Part shown: positions 35,134-46,200 of the stretch, piece by piece | Layout: each line of letters begins with the position of its first letter | How positions within the stretch are numbered: position 1 is the stretch's first letter | Assembly: GCA_963809205.1 (NCBI GenBank) | Contig: CAWEIS010000004.1 | Location: forward strand, 372,001-436,000 | Origin: DATLLN01 sp963809205 | Lineage (GTDB): Bacteria > Actinomycetota > Thermoleophilia > Gaiellales > JAICJC01 | Direction of reading: 5' to 3' | DNA: 64,000 nt | Program-made: the position numbers and the translations under genes | The notes under the pieces: model-generated | The model's database searches: none | The model's input: the letters and a program-made list of their open reading frames with translations, nothing else | Told to the model about the DNA's origin: nothing

Positions 35134-36058
35134 GGCACCACGCGCCCGTCCCTGTCGACGGAGCTGACGCTGGCCACGCCCGACTGCGGCCGCAGCACGA
35201 TCCACGGCTCGGCCACCTCGCCGGGCTCGATCCGCCGCGCCTGGCCCTCCTGCTCGGCGACCGCCAGCCCCAGGCTGTGCGGGACGGTGGTCGGCTCGAC
35301 GGCGATCATCTCCGCCTGCTCGCGCCAGATCCCGCCGCTCACGCGGTTCTCGTGCCACACCCAGCAGTGCCTGTACCACTCGGCGTCCCAGGCCATCGCC
35401 AGCGCCTGGCCGCGAGCCGCGTTGCGGATCACGGCCCAGCCCTCGGGCAGCTCCGCCACCACGAACAGGCGGCTGCGGCGGTCCGCGATCGGCCAGCGGT
35501 CGGCGCGCTCGGTGGTGCCGTCCAGCAGCAGCAGCTCGGGGTACCGGGGCGCGTCCTGGGGCGGGCGCAGGGGGCCGTCCTGCTCGCTCAGCTCGTACGC
35601 CGAACCCGGGAGGCAGCACCAGCTCCAAGTCCGGCTCGAGCAGCTCGAGCCCCGCCGACACGTGCTCCAGCGAGACCAGCGACGCACCCTGGGGCGAGCT
35701 GATCCGGCATCGAGACGCGCACCGCGCCGTCTTCCAGCGCGACCGTGCGCTCGACCTCCAGCCCGTGACCCTGCCAGGACATCGTCGCTCGGGTGGCGGT
35801 GGCGTCGACCACCGACCACGGGTCGTTCGACGCGCGCCCGTGGAAGCCGTGGTGCCCGGTGGCGTCGACGCAGCGGTTGCCGGCGTTGGGCAGCACCGTC
35901 TGCCAACCGCCGCGGTACGAGGCCGTCCACCGGTCCTCGTCCAGGTCGCCGCCCAGGATCGGCTCCGAGCCGAACGGCGGGCGGCCGAGCAGCTGGCGGC
36001 CGGTGGCGAGGTCGACCAGGTCGAGGATCTCGCCGCCGTGATGCGGATCGATCCGCAC
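35130..36058 (-). CDS. aldose 1-epimerase-like (galactose mutarotase fold) protein A
   Basis: About 308 residues of the galactose-mutarotase-like superfamily, beginning with the GTG at 36058 (RIDPHHGGEILDLVDL). Supporting segments are YRGGWQTVLPNAGNRCVDATGHHGFHGRA (residues about 48-76), which holds the substrate-binding Arg/His region of the superfamily, and a later CWVWHENRVSGG. It has two single extra bases near 35606 and 35704. It is one of three paralogues in the cluster (also 46925 and 50983), which may interconvert anomers of oxidised sugars or lactones before the dehydrogenases act. Confidence 0.75.
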
Positions 36059-36084
36059 CAGCAGCTCGGGTGACGCGAGCGTGA

Positions 36085-36829
36085 TCAGGCCAGGAACCCC
36101 CCGTCCACGGCCAGCGTCCAGCCGGTGGTGAAGGACGACGCGTCGGACGCCAGCCAGACGGCCGCCTCCGCCACCTCGTCGGTCGTGCCCATGCGCATCA
36201 TCGGGTGCATCTTGACCAACATGTCGCGGTCGGCGTCATCGGTGACGATGTCGGTCAGCCCGCCGTCGATCACCCCCGGCGCCAGGCAGTTCGCGCGGAT
36301 CCCCTGGGTGGCGTACTCGACGGCCATCGTCTTCGTCATCTGGTGCACGCCGGCCTTCGACGCGTTGTAGGCGACGTCCTCGGCCCACGCCTTGTGGCCG
36401 GCGACCGAGGTGATGTTGACGATCGAGCCGCCGCCTCCGGCCGACCATCAGCGGGATCGCGGCCCGGCAGGTGTAGTAGGTGCCGGAGAGGTTGATGGCG
36501 ATCGTGGCGTCCCAGACGCCGAGCTCCATGTCGGCAGACGGCGCCCAGCCGGTGTCGATGGCGGCGCCGTTGACCACCACGTCCAGCCCGCCCATCCGCT
36601 CGTGCGCGGCCCCGACGGCCGCCTCGACCGCCGCGGAGTCGGCCACGTCGAGCTGCACCGCCTCGGTGCGTTCGAGCCCGGAGGCCACCGCCTCCACGCG
36701 CTCGAGCGTGCGGCCGGCCAGCACCTGCGCGGCGCCCTCGGCGGCGAAGGCGCGGGCGATGGCGGCGACCAGGCCGCCCCCGGCGCCCGTCAAGAAGACC
36801 CGCTTGCCGTCCAGCCGTCCCGAACTCAT
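36085..36829 (-). CDS. short-chain dehydrogenase/reductase 1
   Basis: About 247 residues of an NAD(P)-dependent SDR: cofactor motif TGAGGGL near residue 13 (last glycine of TGxxxGxG changed to leucine), NGAAID in place of NNAG, active-site YNASKAG near 150, and C-terminal WTLAVDGGFLA. A single extra base near 36440 breaks the frame just before the catalytic serine region. The ATG at 36829 is preferred because the CCATAGCAT-type site then lies upstream of it; an ATG at 36841 is the other option. It leads the operon of transporter system 1 and is divergent from the LacI regulator. Confidence 0.85.
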
Positions 36830-36835
36830 ACGATT

Positions 36836-36851
36836 GACCATGCTATGGGAC
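36836..36851. promoter_or_regulatory. CCATAGCAT-type site (site E) between SDR 1 and lacI-type gene
   Basis: GACCATGCTATGGGAC contains the palindrome CCATGCTATGG; on the minus strand it reads CCATAGCATGG, nearly the same as the site at 59178-59195 and related to the GCTATAGC sites at 47912, 50959 and 58399. It lies seven bases upstream of the preferred start of SDR 1. Confidence 0.5.
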
Positions 36852-36912
36852 GGCTGATCCGCGTGTCAACCCGGGTCGCCGCAACGCGCCGCGCACCGTA
36901 CACTGTGGAGCC

Positions 36913-37924
36913 ATGACGGACTCCAGGGCCGCCCGGCCCCGCCGCGTGACCATGAAGGACGTCGCCGCAGCGGCGGGAGTCGACGCATCGCTGGTGTCGC
37001 GGCTGCTCAGTGGAGACGAGAGCCTGTCGGTGCGGCCGGAGACCGAGCAGCGGGTGATGGACGCCGTGCAGCGGCTCGGCTACCGCCGCAACCCGGCGGC
37101 CAGGGCGCTGAAGACCGCCCGGACGATGGCGCTGGGGCTGATCATCCCCGATCTCCGCAACGTGATCTACACGGAGATCGCCGTCGGCGCCGAAGAGCGG
37201 GCCGCCGCGGCCGGCTACGTGCTGCTGATCACCGGCGGCAGCGCCCATCTGCGGCAGGAGATCCTCGAGGACCGGGTCGACGGGATCCTCTACGGCGTCG
37301 CCACCGCAGACAGCGTGCCCACGCTGAACGCGCCCGGCTCGCCGCCGGCGATGCTGATCAACCGTCGCGGTGCCAGCCGAGGGATCGAGCGTGGTCGTCG
37401 ACGACCAGGCCGGCGTCGCCATGGGCACGCGATACCTGATCTCGATCGGGCACACGCTGGATCGCCCACATCGCGGGGCCGCAGAACGTCGACACTGCGC
37501 AGCGCCGCCGCCGCGGCTACATCAATGCGATGGCCGAGGCCGGGCTGGACATCCCCGAGGGGTACATCGCCGAGTCCTCGTTCAACGAGGTGGGCGGCGC
37601 AACCGCGGCCGCCGGGCTGCTGCAGCTGACGCCCCGGCCCACCGCGCTGGTCGCCGCCAACGCCGTCGCCGCCGTGGGGGCGATGGCGGCGGTGCGCAGC
37701 CAGGGGCTGTCGGTGCCCGAGGACATCTCCGTGGTCGCGCTGCACGACATCCCGCAGGCCGCCTACCTGAACCCGCCGCTGACCACGGTGCGGATGCCGC
37801 TGGCCGAGCTGGGGAGCCGCTCGGTGGACATGATCCTGACGATGATCAACGGCGCCCAGGTCGGGCATGTGGTTGTGGCGACGCCGCCCGAGCTGATCGT
37901 CCGCGGGTCGGCCGCGCCGCCGAA

Positions 37925-37928
<4 letters not shown>
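36913..37928 (+). CDS. LacI family transcriptional regulator
   Basis: About 337 residues. The N-terminal DNA-binding domain reads VTMKDVAAAAGVDASLVSRL with the hinge helix NPAARALKTART, followed by a periplasmic-binding-like sugar-sensing domain (LGLIIPDLRNVIYTEIAVGA, ALVAANAVAAVGAM, DISVVALHDIP). Single extra bases near 37377 and 37458 break the frame; removal gives 338 codons. Its stop TAG (37926-37928) shares the palindrome CTAG with the stop of the convergent ABC ATPase. It is divergent from the operon of transporter 1 and probably controls it in response to the sugar. Confidence 0.88.
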
Positions 37929-39120
<1,192 letters not shown>

Positions 39121-39132
39121 GCGCGTCCTCCT

Positions 39133-40249
39133 TCACCGGTCGGCCCGGTGGAAATCGATGTAGTCACGATCGAGCTCCCATCCCAGCCCGGGGCCGTCGG
39201 GCAGCTGCACGCGTCCGTCCACCGCGTCCGGCCGGTTCGCGATCAGATTCCACCAGAACGGGTCGCGGTCGGGGTGGAAGCACTCGGCGTACGTGCCGTG
39301 CGACTGGCTGGCGATCAGGTGCAGCGCGACCTGCGGCTCCTCGTGGTGGCCCATCGCCACGTCGTAGGCGTGCGCCACCGCCGCGCAGCGCCGCCAGGCG
39401 GTCGGGCCGCCCGACCAGGACGAGTCGAAGTTGCAGACGTCGACGGCGCCGGCCTCCATCAGATCGCGGCAGCCGCTGACGCTGAGCTCGGTCTGCCCGG
39501 CGCAGACCGGCAGCCCGCCGATCGCCCGCACGTCGCGCAGGCCGCGCCGGTCGTTGTGCCAGCGGCACGGCTCCTCGAACCAGCGGATGCCGGCCCCCTC
39601 GAGCAGCCGGCAGAGCTCGATCGCCTCGGGCACCTCGTAGCCCTGGTTGGCGTCGATCATCAGGACGAAGCCGTCGCCGCCCGCCTCGCGTGCGGCCAGC
39701 ACGCGCTCAGCGTCCTGCGCCGGCGTGGCGCCGCCGACCTTGAACTTGCAGCCGGCGAGCCCCATCTCGCGGTAGCCCGCGATCTCGTCGCCGATCGGCT
39801 CCGGCGCGTCGTAGTAGCCGCCGATCGCGATCAGCTCGACGGTGTCGCGGTAGCCGCCCCACAGCCGCCAGAGCGGCTGTCCGAGCGCCTTGCCGACCGC
39901 GTCCCAGACCGCCAGGTCGGCGGCCGCCAGCGCGACCAGGCCGATCCGGCGGTCGCGCAGGATGTCGAACGTGACCGGGTAGGCCGCCTCCCAGCAGCGC
40001 TCCACCGCCATCGCGTCCTCGCCCGACCAGCCGCGGCGCGACCTCGGTGCGGATCACGTCCACCAGCTCGGCCAGCGTTGCGTCCTCGTCTCCGGCGTAT
40101 GCCTCGCCGACGACGCCCTCGGCGGTCTCCAGCCGGACGAGCACGGTCGCCCGGTGGGTCATGTGGTAGGTGCTGCCGTGGTACTCCCGGCCGAGCGGCG
40201 CCCGGATCGGGATCGCCTCGAGCGACTCGATCGTCAGCGCCTCCGTCAC
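39133..40249 (-). CDS. mandelate racemase/muconate lactonizing family enzyme (sugar acid dehydratase-like)
   Basis: About 371 residues of the enolase superfamily. The N-terminal capping domain is followed by the barrel with the base lysine in GCKFKVGG, metal ligands in LMIDANQGYE and WFEEPCRWHND, and a histidine in VAMGHHEEPQVALHL. Members abstract the alpha-proton of a carboxylate; in sugar clusters they usually dehydrate aldonates or uronates to 2-keto-3-deoxy acids. One extra base in a CCC run near 40023 breaks the frame. The GTG at 40249 overlaps the E1 beta stop. Exact substrate unknown. Confidence 0.85.
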
Positions 40250-41221
40250 GCGGCGGCCACCGATCGCACCGCGGCTGCGATCCGCTCGACGGACGGCAGC
40301 GTCGCCTCCTCGAGCGTGCGGGCGTAGGGGACGGGGATCGGGTCGGCGGCCACCAGCGCCGGCTGGGCGTCCAGCAGCTCGAAGCCCTCGACAGCCACGG
40401 CCGTGATCACGGACTGGCCCCAGCTGCCGTTGGCCGGCGCCTCCTGCACGCACACCAGCCGCCCGGTGCGGCCCACGCTCTCCAGGATCGTCGCCGTGTC
40501 GAGCGGCGCGATCGTCCGCGGGTCGATCACCTCGCAGGAGGTGCCGTCGGCGGCCAGCTGCTCCGCCGCCTCGACCGCGCGGTGGCGCATCAGCTGGGTG
40601 GCGACCACCGTCACGTGCTCTCCGGGCCGCACGATCTCGGCCACGCCGATGCCTGGGCGCTCGCCGTTCAGCTCGCCCTTGACGCCGTACAGCGCCTTGT
40701 GCTCGAAGACGATCACCGGATCGTCGTCGCGGATCGCGGCGCGCAGCAGGGTGTAGACGTCGGCCGGCGTCGCCGGAACGCACAGCTTCAGGCCCGGGCG
40801 TGTTGAGGAACCAGTTCTCGACGCACTGCGAGTGCTGCGCGCCGAAGCCGAGACTGCCGCCGCCGGCCATCCGCAGCGTCGCCGGGACGGTCACCTGGCC
40901 GCCGCACTGGAACCGGTACTTGGCCAGCTGGTTGACGATCTGGTCGTAGCAGACGCCCGCGAAGTCGGCGAACATGATCTCGCCGACCGGCCGCAGCCCG
41001 GCCACCGCCGCGCCCAGCACGGTGCCGACGATCGCCTGCTCCGAGATCGGCGTATCGCGCACGCGCGGCGAGCCGAACCGCGCGAACAGCCCCTCCGTCG
41101 CCTTGAACACGCCGCCGGCAGCGCCGACGTCCTCACCGATCAGCACCACCCGCTCGTCGCTCTCCAGCTCGTCGCCGAGCGCGCGGATGACCGCGTCGCG
41201 ATAGGTCAGCTGCTCGCTCAT
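40246..41221 (-). CDS. TPP-dependent 2-oxo acid dehydrogenase E1, beta subunit
   Basis: About 324 residues matching E1 beta of pyruvate, branched-chain or acetoin dehydrogenases: GEDVGAAGGVFKATEGL near residue 30, DTPISEQAIVGTVLGAAVAG near 58, EIMFADFAGVCYDQIVNQ near 82, and the C-terminal CVQEAPANGSWG. One extra base in the GGGCCC run near 40794 breaks the frame. It overlaps the alpha subunit by four bases (ATGA). No E2 acyltransferase or E3 gene is nearby, so it may act on an unusual substrate or use shared E2/E3. Confidence 0.88.
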
Positions 41222-42206
41222 GCTCCGGCCGCCCAGACGTAGTCGAACCGGCTCGCCGGATCGGGCTCGGGCCAGTCGAGCGCGCGCTGCAGCGCCTCGG
41301 CGACTGCGGTCTCCGCCCGCGCCCGCGCCGCGTCGATGTCCTGTGACGACACACCATCGTGGACCGCCAGCGCGGCCTCGAAGTTGGTGATCGGGTCGCG
41401 CTGCTTCCACTCCTCGAGCTCGCCCTCCGGCCGGTAGGTCGCCGGATCGCTGCGCGAGTGGCCCATGTGCCGGTAGGTCATCGCCTCGATCATGGTCGGC
41501 CCGTCGCCGGCCGCCGCCCGCTCGCGGGCCGACCGCACGGCCTGCCCGCACGCCCATGACGTCGTTGCCGTCGATGCGAACACCGGGGATCGCGTAGCTC
41601 GCCGCTCGCTCGGCCAGCTCCGTCACGGGCGTCGTCGAGGCGATCGGCGAGTACTCGCCGTACAGGTTGTTCTCGCAGACGAAGACCACCGGCAGCTTCC
41701 AGATCGAGGCCAGGTTGAGCGCCTCGTGGAACGCCCCGATGTTGGTCGTGCCGTCGCCGAAGAAGCACAGCGACACCGACCCGGTGCCCAGCACCTGCGC
41801 GGCGAAGCCGGTGCCGCAGGCGAACGGCAGGTGGGCGCCGACCACCGCGAACGATCCCAGCGCGCCGACCGAGATGTCGGTCAGGTGCATCGACCCGCCG
41901 CGACCGGCGCAGATGCCGTGCTGCTTGCCCAGGATCTCGGCGAACGAGCCGTCAAGCGGCGCGCCCATCGCCAGCACGTGGCCGTGGCCGCGGTAGGTGC
42001 AGGTCATCGTGTCGCCCTCGTCGAGCGCCGAGCATGCGCCGACCGACACCGCCTCCTGGCCCTGGCAGAGGTGGGTCGACGCGCGCACCAGGTTGCGGCG
42101 TGAACAGCCTCATCACCTCGTCCTCGAACAGCCGGATCTCGATCATCCGCTGGAGCAGGCCGAGCAGCTCGTCCGGCCCCAGCCCGTCCCATGCATCGTC
42201 AGGCAT
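41218..42206 (-). CDS. TPP-dependent 2-oxo acid dehydrogenase E1, alpha subunit
   Basis: About 328 residues. The TPP-binding motif is GDGTTNIGAFHEALNLASIWKLPVVFVCENNLYGEYS (residues about 160-196), running from GDG to NN as in all E1 alpha proteins; YRGHGHVLAMG and GKQHGICAGRGGSMHL precede it. Extra bases near 41550 and 42099 break the frame; removal gives 329 codons. The ATG at 42206 overlaps the end of the VOC gene by eight bases. It forms the heterotetramer with the beta subunit encoded next. Confidence 0.88.
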
Positions 42207-42680
42207 CGGCGTCCTCCGCGTCGCGCCTGGGTGGCTGGAAGATCTCCAGCAGGATCCCGTCGGGATCGCGCAGGTAGATGCCGTAGCCGCCGGTGTTGAT
42301 GCCCGTATCCACCAGCACGGGCGGGCTGACGAACGTGTCGACGCCCGGCGTCGACCAGCCGCTGGTGCACGTCGACCAGGTCGTCGACCAGGAAGCACAG
42401 GTGTGCGGTGCCGACGTCCCGCGGCTCGATCCGGTCGGGCGTGCGAGCCCTCCGGCGCCACGTACTCGAACAGCTCGAGCACGTGGCCGGAGGCGGGCGC
42501 CCGGAGGTGGGCCATCTTCACGTGGGCGTCGGGGTAGCCGACGATCGCGGCCAGGTAGCCGCCCTGCTTCTCCTGCTGGGCGATCACCTCCAGGCCCATC
42601 AGGTCGCGGTAGAACGCGACCGACCGGTCGAGGTCGGAGACGGTGTAGCCGGTGTGATGCAGCGCGCCGTTCTCGATCAT
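42199..42680 (-). CDS. VOC family protein (glyoxalase/dioxygenase superfamily)
   Basis: About 159 residues of the vicinal oxygen chelate fold: paired beta-alpha-beta units beginning LHHTGYTVSDLDRSVAFYRDL (first metal His in the third position) and GTAHLCFLVDDLVDVH, ending YGIYLRDPDGILLEIFQPP with the metal glutamate. Extra bases near 42344 and 42442 break the frame. VOC enzymes isomerise, epimerise or cleave small oxygenated substrates. It overlaps the M24 gene upstream (ATGA). The sequence does not fix a function. Confidence 0.82.
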
Positions 42681-43847
42681 GCCGCTCCCATCGCCTTGCG
42701 CAGCTCGAGGCCGCCGTCGGGGGTGACCAGGAAGATGTTCTCGACGCGGGCGCCGTTGCGGCCGTCGAAGTACACGCCCGGCTCGACGGCCAGCAGCATC
42801 CAGTTCTCCAGCGTCGTGTGGTCGGTGGGGATGATGTGCGGGTCCTCGAACGCCGAGATCGAGATGCCGTGCCCGCCGTGGTGGGGGAACTCCCCGCCGG
42901 GGAACGACTCCTTGATCGCCGTGTTGACCGTGTCGAAGACCTCCGCGGTGGTGTTGCCGGGCACCAGCTCGGTGCCCGCCTGCGCCAGGATCTCGAGCAG
43001 CCGCTCGCGCATCGCCGACACCTCGGGGTTCGAGCCGGAGATGTGCGTCTCGGCCGTGTCGCCGAAGTAGCCGTGGGCCCCCAGCGCGATGTCGGTGACC
43101 ACCGGGTCGCCGTCCTCCACCGCACGCGGGCTGGCGACGTGGATCGGGCAGCACACCTTCGAGGTGAGCGGGCCGGAGAGCATGTCGCACAGCCACTCGA
43201 TCGGCGCGCCGTTGGCGTTCTGGGCGGTGGACAGCGCGGCCGAGAACAGCTCGATCTCGGTGACTCCCGGCTGCTGCGCCAGCTCCCCGACCTTCGCCTG
43301 CGCCATCCAGGCGAGCTCGTAGGAGTGCAGCACCTTGACCAGCTCGTCCTCGTCCTTGAGCATGCCGGATCCGGTGCAGCGTCGGCCCCGCGTCGACCTG
43401 CTCGGCGTCGCTGCTCGAGCGCAGCAGGTCGGCCATTCCGCCCAGCTCGTCGCTGAAGCCGATCCGCTTCGCCGACCTGACCGCGTCCACGCCGGCGACC
43501 ACGCCTGCCAGCAGCGGCAACGGGTTCAGATTGAGGCCGAAGCCGCGCTCGCCGTACGGCAGCACGAGGTCGGCGTCGCCCAGCTCCTGGGCCACCGGCA
43601 CCTCGTCGTACATCACGACCAGCGTGCGGCTGCGGTCGCGGCCGACCACGATCCCCGCCGGGCCGCCGTAGTAGCGCGCGTAGCTGCCGAGGTGCGCCGC
43701 GTTGACGGCGCCGAACGCGACGGTCGCGTCCAGCGAGTTCTCCTCCATCCACTGCACCAGCCGGTCGAGCCGGTGCGGCAGCCGCTCCATCGTCACCCGG
43801 TCGCCGAGCGACGGGTTCGCGGTCAGTACCTGATTCCCGAGTGCCAT
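42677..43847 (-). CDS. M24 (creatinase/prolidase fold) hydrolase
   Basis: About 389 residues with an N-terminal creatinase-type domain (ATVAFGAVNAAHLGSYARYYGG) and a C-terminal pita-bread domain: VVTDIALGAHGYFGDTAETHI (metal aspartates), EFPHHGGHGISISAFEDP (histidines) and AVEPGVYFDGRNGARVENIF (glutamates). This family splits Xaa-Pro peptides or C-N bonds such as in creatine. Inside a sugar operon a small amide or ectoine-like substrate is possible. One extra base near 43364 breaks the frame. The ATG at 43847 follows a GGAGG site. Confidence 0.82.
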
Positions 43848-43864
43848 CGATCCCTCCTTTGAAC

Positions 43865-44602
43865 TCACCACCAGCCGCCGTTCAGGACGACGACCTCGCC
43901 GCTCACATAGGACGCGTGCGCCGAGCACAGGAACGCCACCGCCGCGGCCACGTCATCCGGCTCGCCGATCCGGCCGACCGGGACGAGCTCGTCCATGCCG
44001 TCGGTCATGCCGCCGAGCATCGGTGTGCGCACGGCGCGGGGCGCCACGACGTTGACCAGCACCCCGTCGCGGACGTACTCCTTGGCCAGAGCTTTGGTCA
44101 GCGCGATCACGCCGCCCTTCGACGCCGCGTAATGGGCGCACGCCTCCGATCCGCCGTCCAGGCCGGCGCCGGACGAGATGGTCACGATCCTGCCGTAGCC
44201 GCGCTCGCGCATCGGGCCGAGCGCCCGCTTGGCGCACAGGAACGTGCCGGTCAGGTTGGTGTCGATCGTCCGCCGCCACTCGTCGAGGCCCAGCTCCGGC
44301 GTCACCATCGGCGTGAACACGCCGGCGCACGTGACCAGCATCTCCACCGGGCCCAGCTCGGACTCGGCCCGGGCGAACGCACGATCGACCTCGGTCTCGT
44401 CGCGGACGTCGGCGGACAGCGCCAGGTCGAGCCCCGTCGCGGCGTCGCCGACGTCGAGCCCCGCCACCTTCGCGCCCAGCGCGCGAAGCGTCTCGGCCAC
44501 GCGCAGGCCGATGCCGCTGCTCGATCCGGTGACCACGGCCACGCGGCCCTCGATGCCCGCGAGGCGCATGGTGTCTGCTGGGACGACGGGCTCGACGGGC
44601 AT
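43865..44602 (-). CDS. short-chain dehydrogenase/reductase 2
   Basis: A 245-residue SDR, uninterrupted: TGSSSGIG cofactor motif, CAG in place of NAG, SSGAGLDGG serine region and HYAASKGG catalytic Tyr-Lys. It begins MPVEPVVPADT before the domain; an internal ATG at 44569 (MRLAGIEGRV) may be the real start. It sits in the IclR-led operon directly upstream of the M24 gene. Substrate probably a sugar, lactone precursor or polyol. Confidence 0.88.
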   Translation of the reverse strand: MPVEPVVPADTMRLAGIEGRVAVVTGSSSGIGLRVAETLRALGAKVAGLDVGDAATGLDLALSADVRDETEVDRAFARAESELGPVEMLVTCAGVFTPMVTPELGLDEWRRTIDTNLTGTFLCAKRALGPMRERGYGRIVTISSGAGLDGGSEACAHYAASKGGVIALTKALAKEYVRDGVLVNVVAPRAVRTPMLGGMTDGMDELVPVGRIGEPDDVAAAVAFLCSAHASYVSGEVVVLNGGWW

Positions 44603-44606
44603 CGGC

Positions 44607-45377
44607 TCAGCCGGCGGGGATCGCCGTCAGCGCTCCGTCGATGGGGATGATCGAGCCGTTGACGTAGGACGCGTCGTCCGAGCCCAGGTAGACCGCCAGC
44701 GCGCCCACCTCGGACGGCATGCCCAGCCGCTTGGCCGGCACCATGTCCAGGTAGAAGCCTTCGTCGATGGCGCCGCGCTCGACGTCGGCGTCCCACATCG
44801 GCGTGCGCAGCACGCCCGGCGCGATCGCGTTGGCGCGGACACCGAACTGCGCCCATTCGCCGGCGGCGATCTTGGTCATCATGATCACGGCCGCCTTGGG
44901 CGCGCAGTAGGTCATCCGGCCCGGGTTCGGCGAGTAGCCGCGGATCGACGAGATGTTGATCACCGAGCCCGAGCCCTGGTCGATCATGATCCGGCCGGCC
45001 GCCCGCATGCAGTAGAAGACGCCGGACTGCATGACGGCGATCGAGTCTGCCCAGTCCTCGTCGGTGACGTCCTGCGTGTGCGGCCCGACCCGGCTGATGC
45101 CGGCGTTGTTGACGACGATGTCGATCCGCCCGAGGTCGGCGACGCAGGACGTGAACGCCCGTTCGACCTGATCGCTCTTCGCCACGTCCGTCTCGTAGGC
45201 CTTCGTGCGGACGCCGGTCTCCGCCAGCTCCCTGGCGGCGACCTCGCCGGACTCGCCGTTGATCTCGGCCACGGCGACATCGGCGCCGGCCTCGGCCAGC
45301 GCCTGGGCGATTCCCCTGCCCAGGCCGGTGCCCGCACCCGTCACCAGTGCGACCTTGCCATCGAGTACTCCGCTCAC
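44607..45377 (-). CDS. short-chain dehydrogenase/reductase 3
   Basis: A 256-residue SDR, uninterrupted: TGAGTGLG, NNAGISRVG, and the less usual YCAPKAA active site, which is shared with SDR 9 at 59197; both also have FYCMRA before the catalytic serine and RTPMWDAD after the active site, so they are recent paralogues. The GTG at 45377 overlaps the IclR stop and has a GGAGG site. Polyol or sugar oxidation is inferred. Confidence 0.9.
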   Translation of the reverse strand: MSGVLDGKVALVTGAGTGLGRGIAQALAEAGADVAVAEINGESGEVAARELAETGVRTKAYETDVAKSDQVERAFTSCVADLGRIDIVVNNAGISRVGPHTQDVTDEDWADSIAVMQSGVFYCMRAAGRIMIDQGSGSVINISSIRGYSPNPGRMTYCAPKAAVIMMTKIAAGEWAQFGVRANAIAPGVLRTPMWDADVERGAIDEGFYLDMVPAKRLGMPSEVGALAVYLGSDDASYVNGSIIPIDGALTAIPAG

Positions 45378-46120
45378 CGGACACCTCCGATCACGCTGCT
45401 GGGTTTGATGGTCTTCGAAGTGATCTCGAGCACCAGCTCGATCAGCTGCTCGCGGTTCTCGCGGAACCGCTCCGACGGCGCCGAGATGCCCATGGCCATG
45501 CGGCCGTCGGTGATCGGCGCCGCCACGCACGACACCCCCTCGGCGAACTCCTCCTCGTCGACCGCGTACCCGTCTTGCCGCGTCCGCTCGATCACCGCGC
45601 GCAGCGCCTTCGGGGTCGTCGACGGGTTCGTCAGGTCGTGGTGCTCCAGGTACTCGTCGAGCGCCGTCGGGCCGCTGAACGTCAGCAGCACCTTGCCCGA
45701 CGCCCGGGCGTGGGTCGCGCCGGAGTAGCCGAGGTGCAGGCCGGACACCCGCACGGCGCGCCGGCCCTCGACGATCGAGAGCAGCGTCGCGTCGCCCCGC
45801 CGCCACGCCGACAGGTAGGCCGTTTCGCCGGTGCGCTCGGCCATCTCCTGGAGGCGCGCGTGCAGGTGCTCGGGCGCCGACACCTGGGCCGCGTAGGCCT
45901 CCGCCAGCAGGCCGGCCATCGGTCCCAGCTGGTAGCGGCGGTCATCCAGCTTGTCCAACAGGCCAACGTCGGTCAGCGTGCTCAGCAGGTGGAACACGGT
46001 GGGCAGCGGGACGTCCAACCTCGTCGCGATCTGCGACGCGCGCATGCCGCCGTTGCCGGCCACCAGCTCGAGGACGGTGGCGGCGCGGTGGACGGACTGG
46101 ATCTGGGTGCGCGGGCTCAA
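45374..46120 (-). CDS. IclR family transcriptional regulator
   Basis: A 248-residue regulator with an N-terminal winged helix (VHRAATVLELVAGNGGMRASQIATRLDVPLPTVFHLLSTL, residues about 10-49) and the C-terminal IclR effector domain (GYSGATHARASGKVLL, GVSCVAAPITD). It starts at a TTG at 46120, before which lies the inverted repeat at 46133-46144, probably its own operator. It is the first gene of the operon running down to the ABC ATPase (SDR 3, SDR 2, M24, VOC, E1 alpha/beta, dehydratase, ATPase) and so is the likely pathway-specific switch. Confidence 0.9.
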   Translation of the reverse strand: MSPRTQIQSVHRAATVLELVAGNGGMRASQIATRLDVPLPTVFHLLSTLTDVGLLDKLDDRRYQLGPMAGLLAEAYAAQVSAPEHLHARLQEMAERTGETAYLSAWRRGDATLLSIVEGRRAVRVSGLHLGYSGATHARASGKVLLTFSGPTALDEYLEHHDLTNPSTTPKALRAVIERTRQDGYAVDEEEFAEGVSCVAAPITDGRMAMGISAPSERFRENREQLIELVLEITSKTIKPSSVIGGVR

Positions 46121-46132
46121 CTTTCGATATAT

Positions 46133-46144
46133 GAAACGTGTTTC
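46133..46144 (-). promoter_or_regulatory. inverted repeat GAAAC-GT-GTTTC upstream of the IclR gene
   Basis: A perfect 5-bp inverted repeat with 2-bp spacer in an AT-rich island, 12 bases upstream of the IclR TTG start. Size and position fit an autoregulatory IclR operator. Confidence 0.5.
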
Positions 46145-46200
46145 GTCTGTGTGGAAGTGTCTATCACGTCGCCCGCCGTGGGGTCAACTTGGCCGCGACG

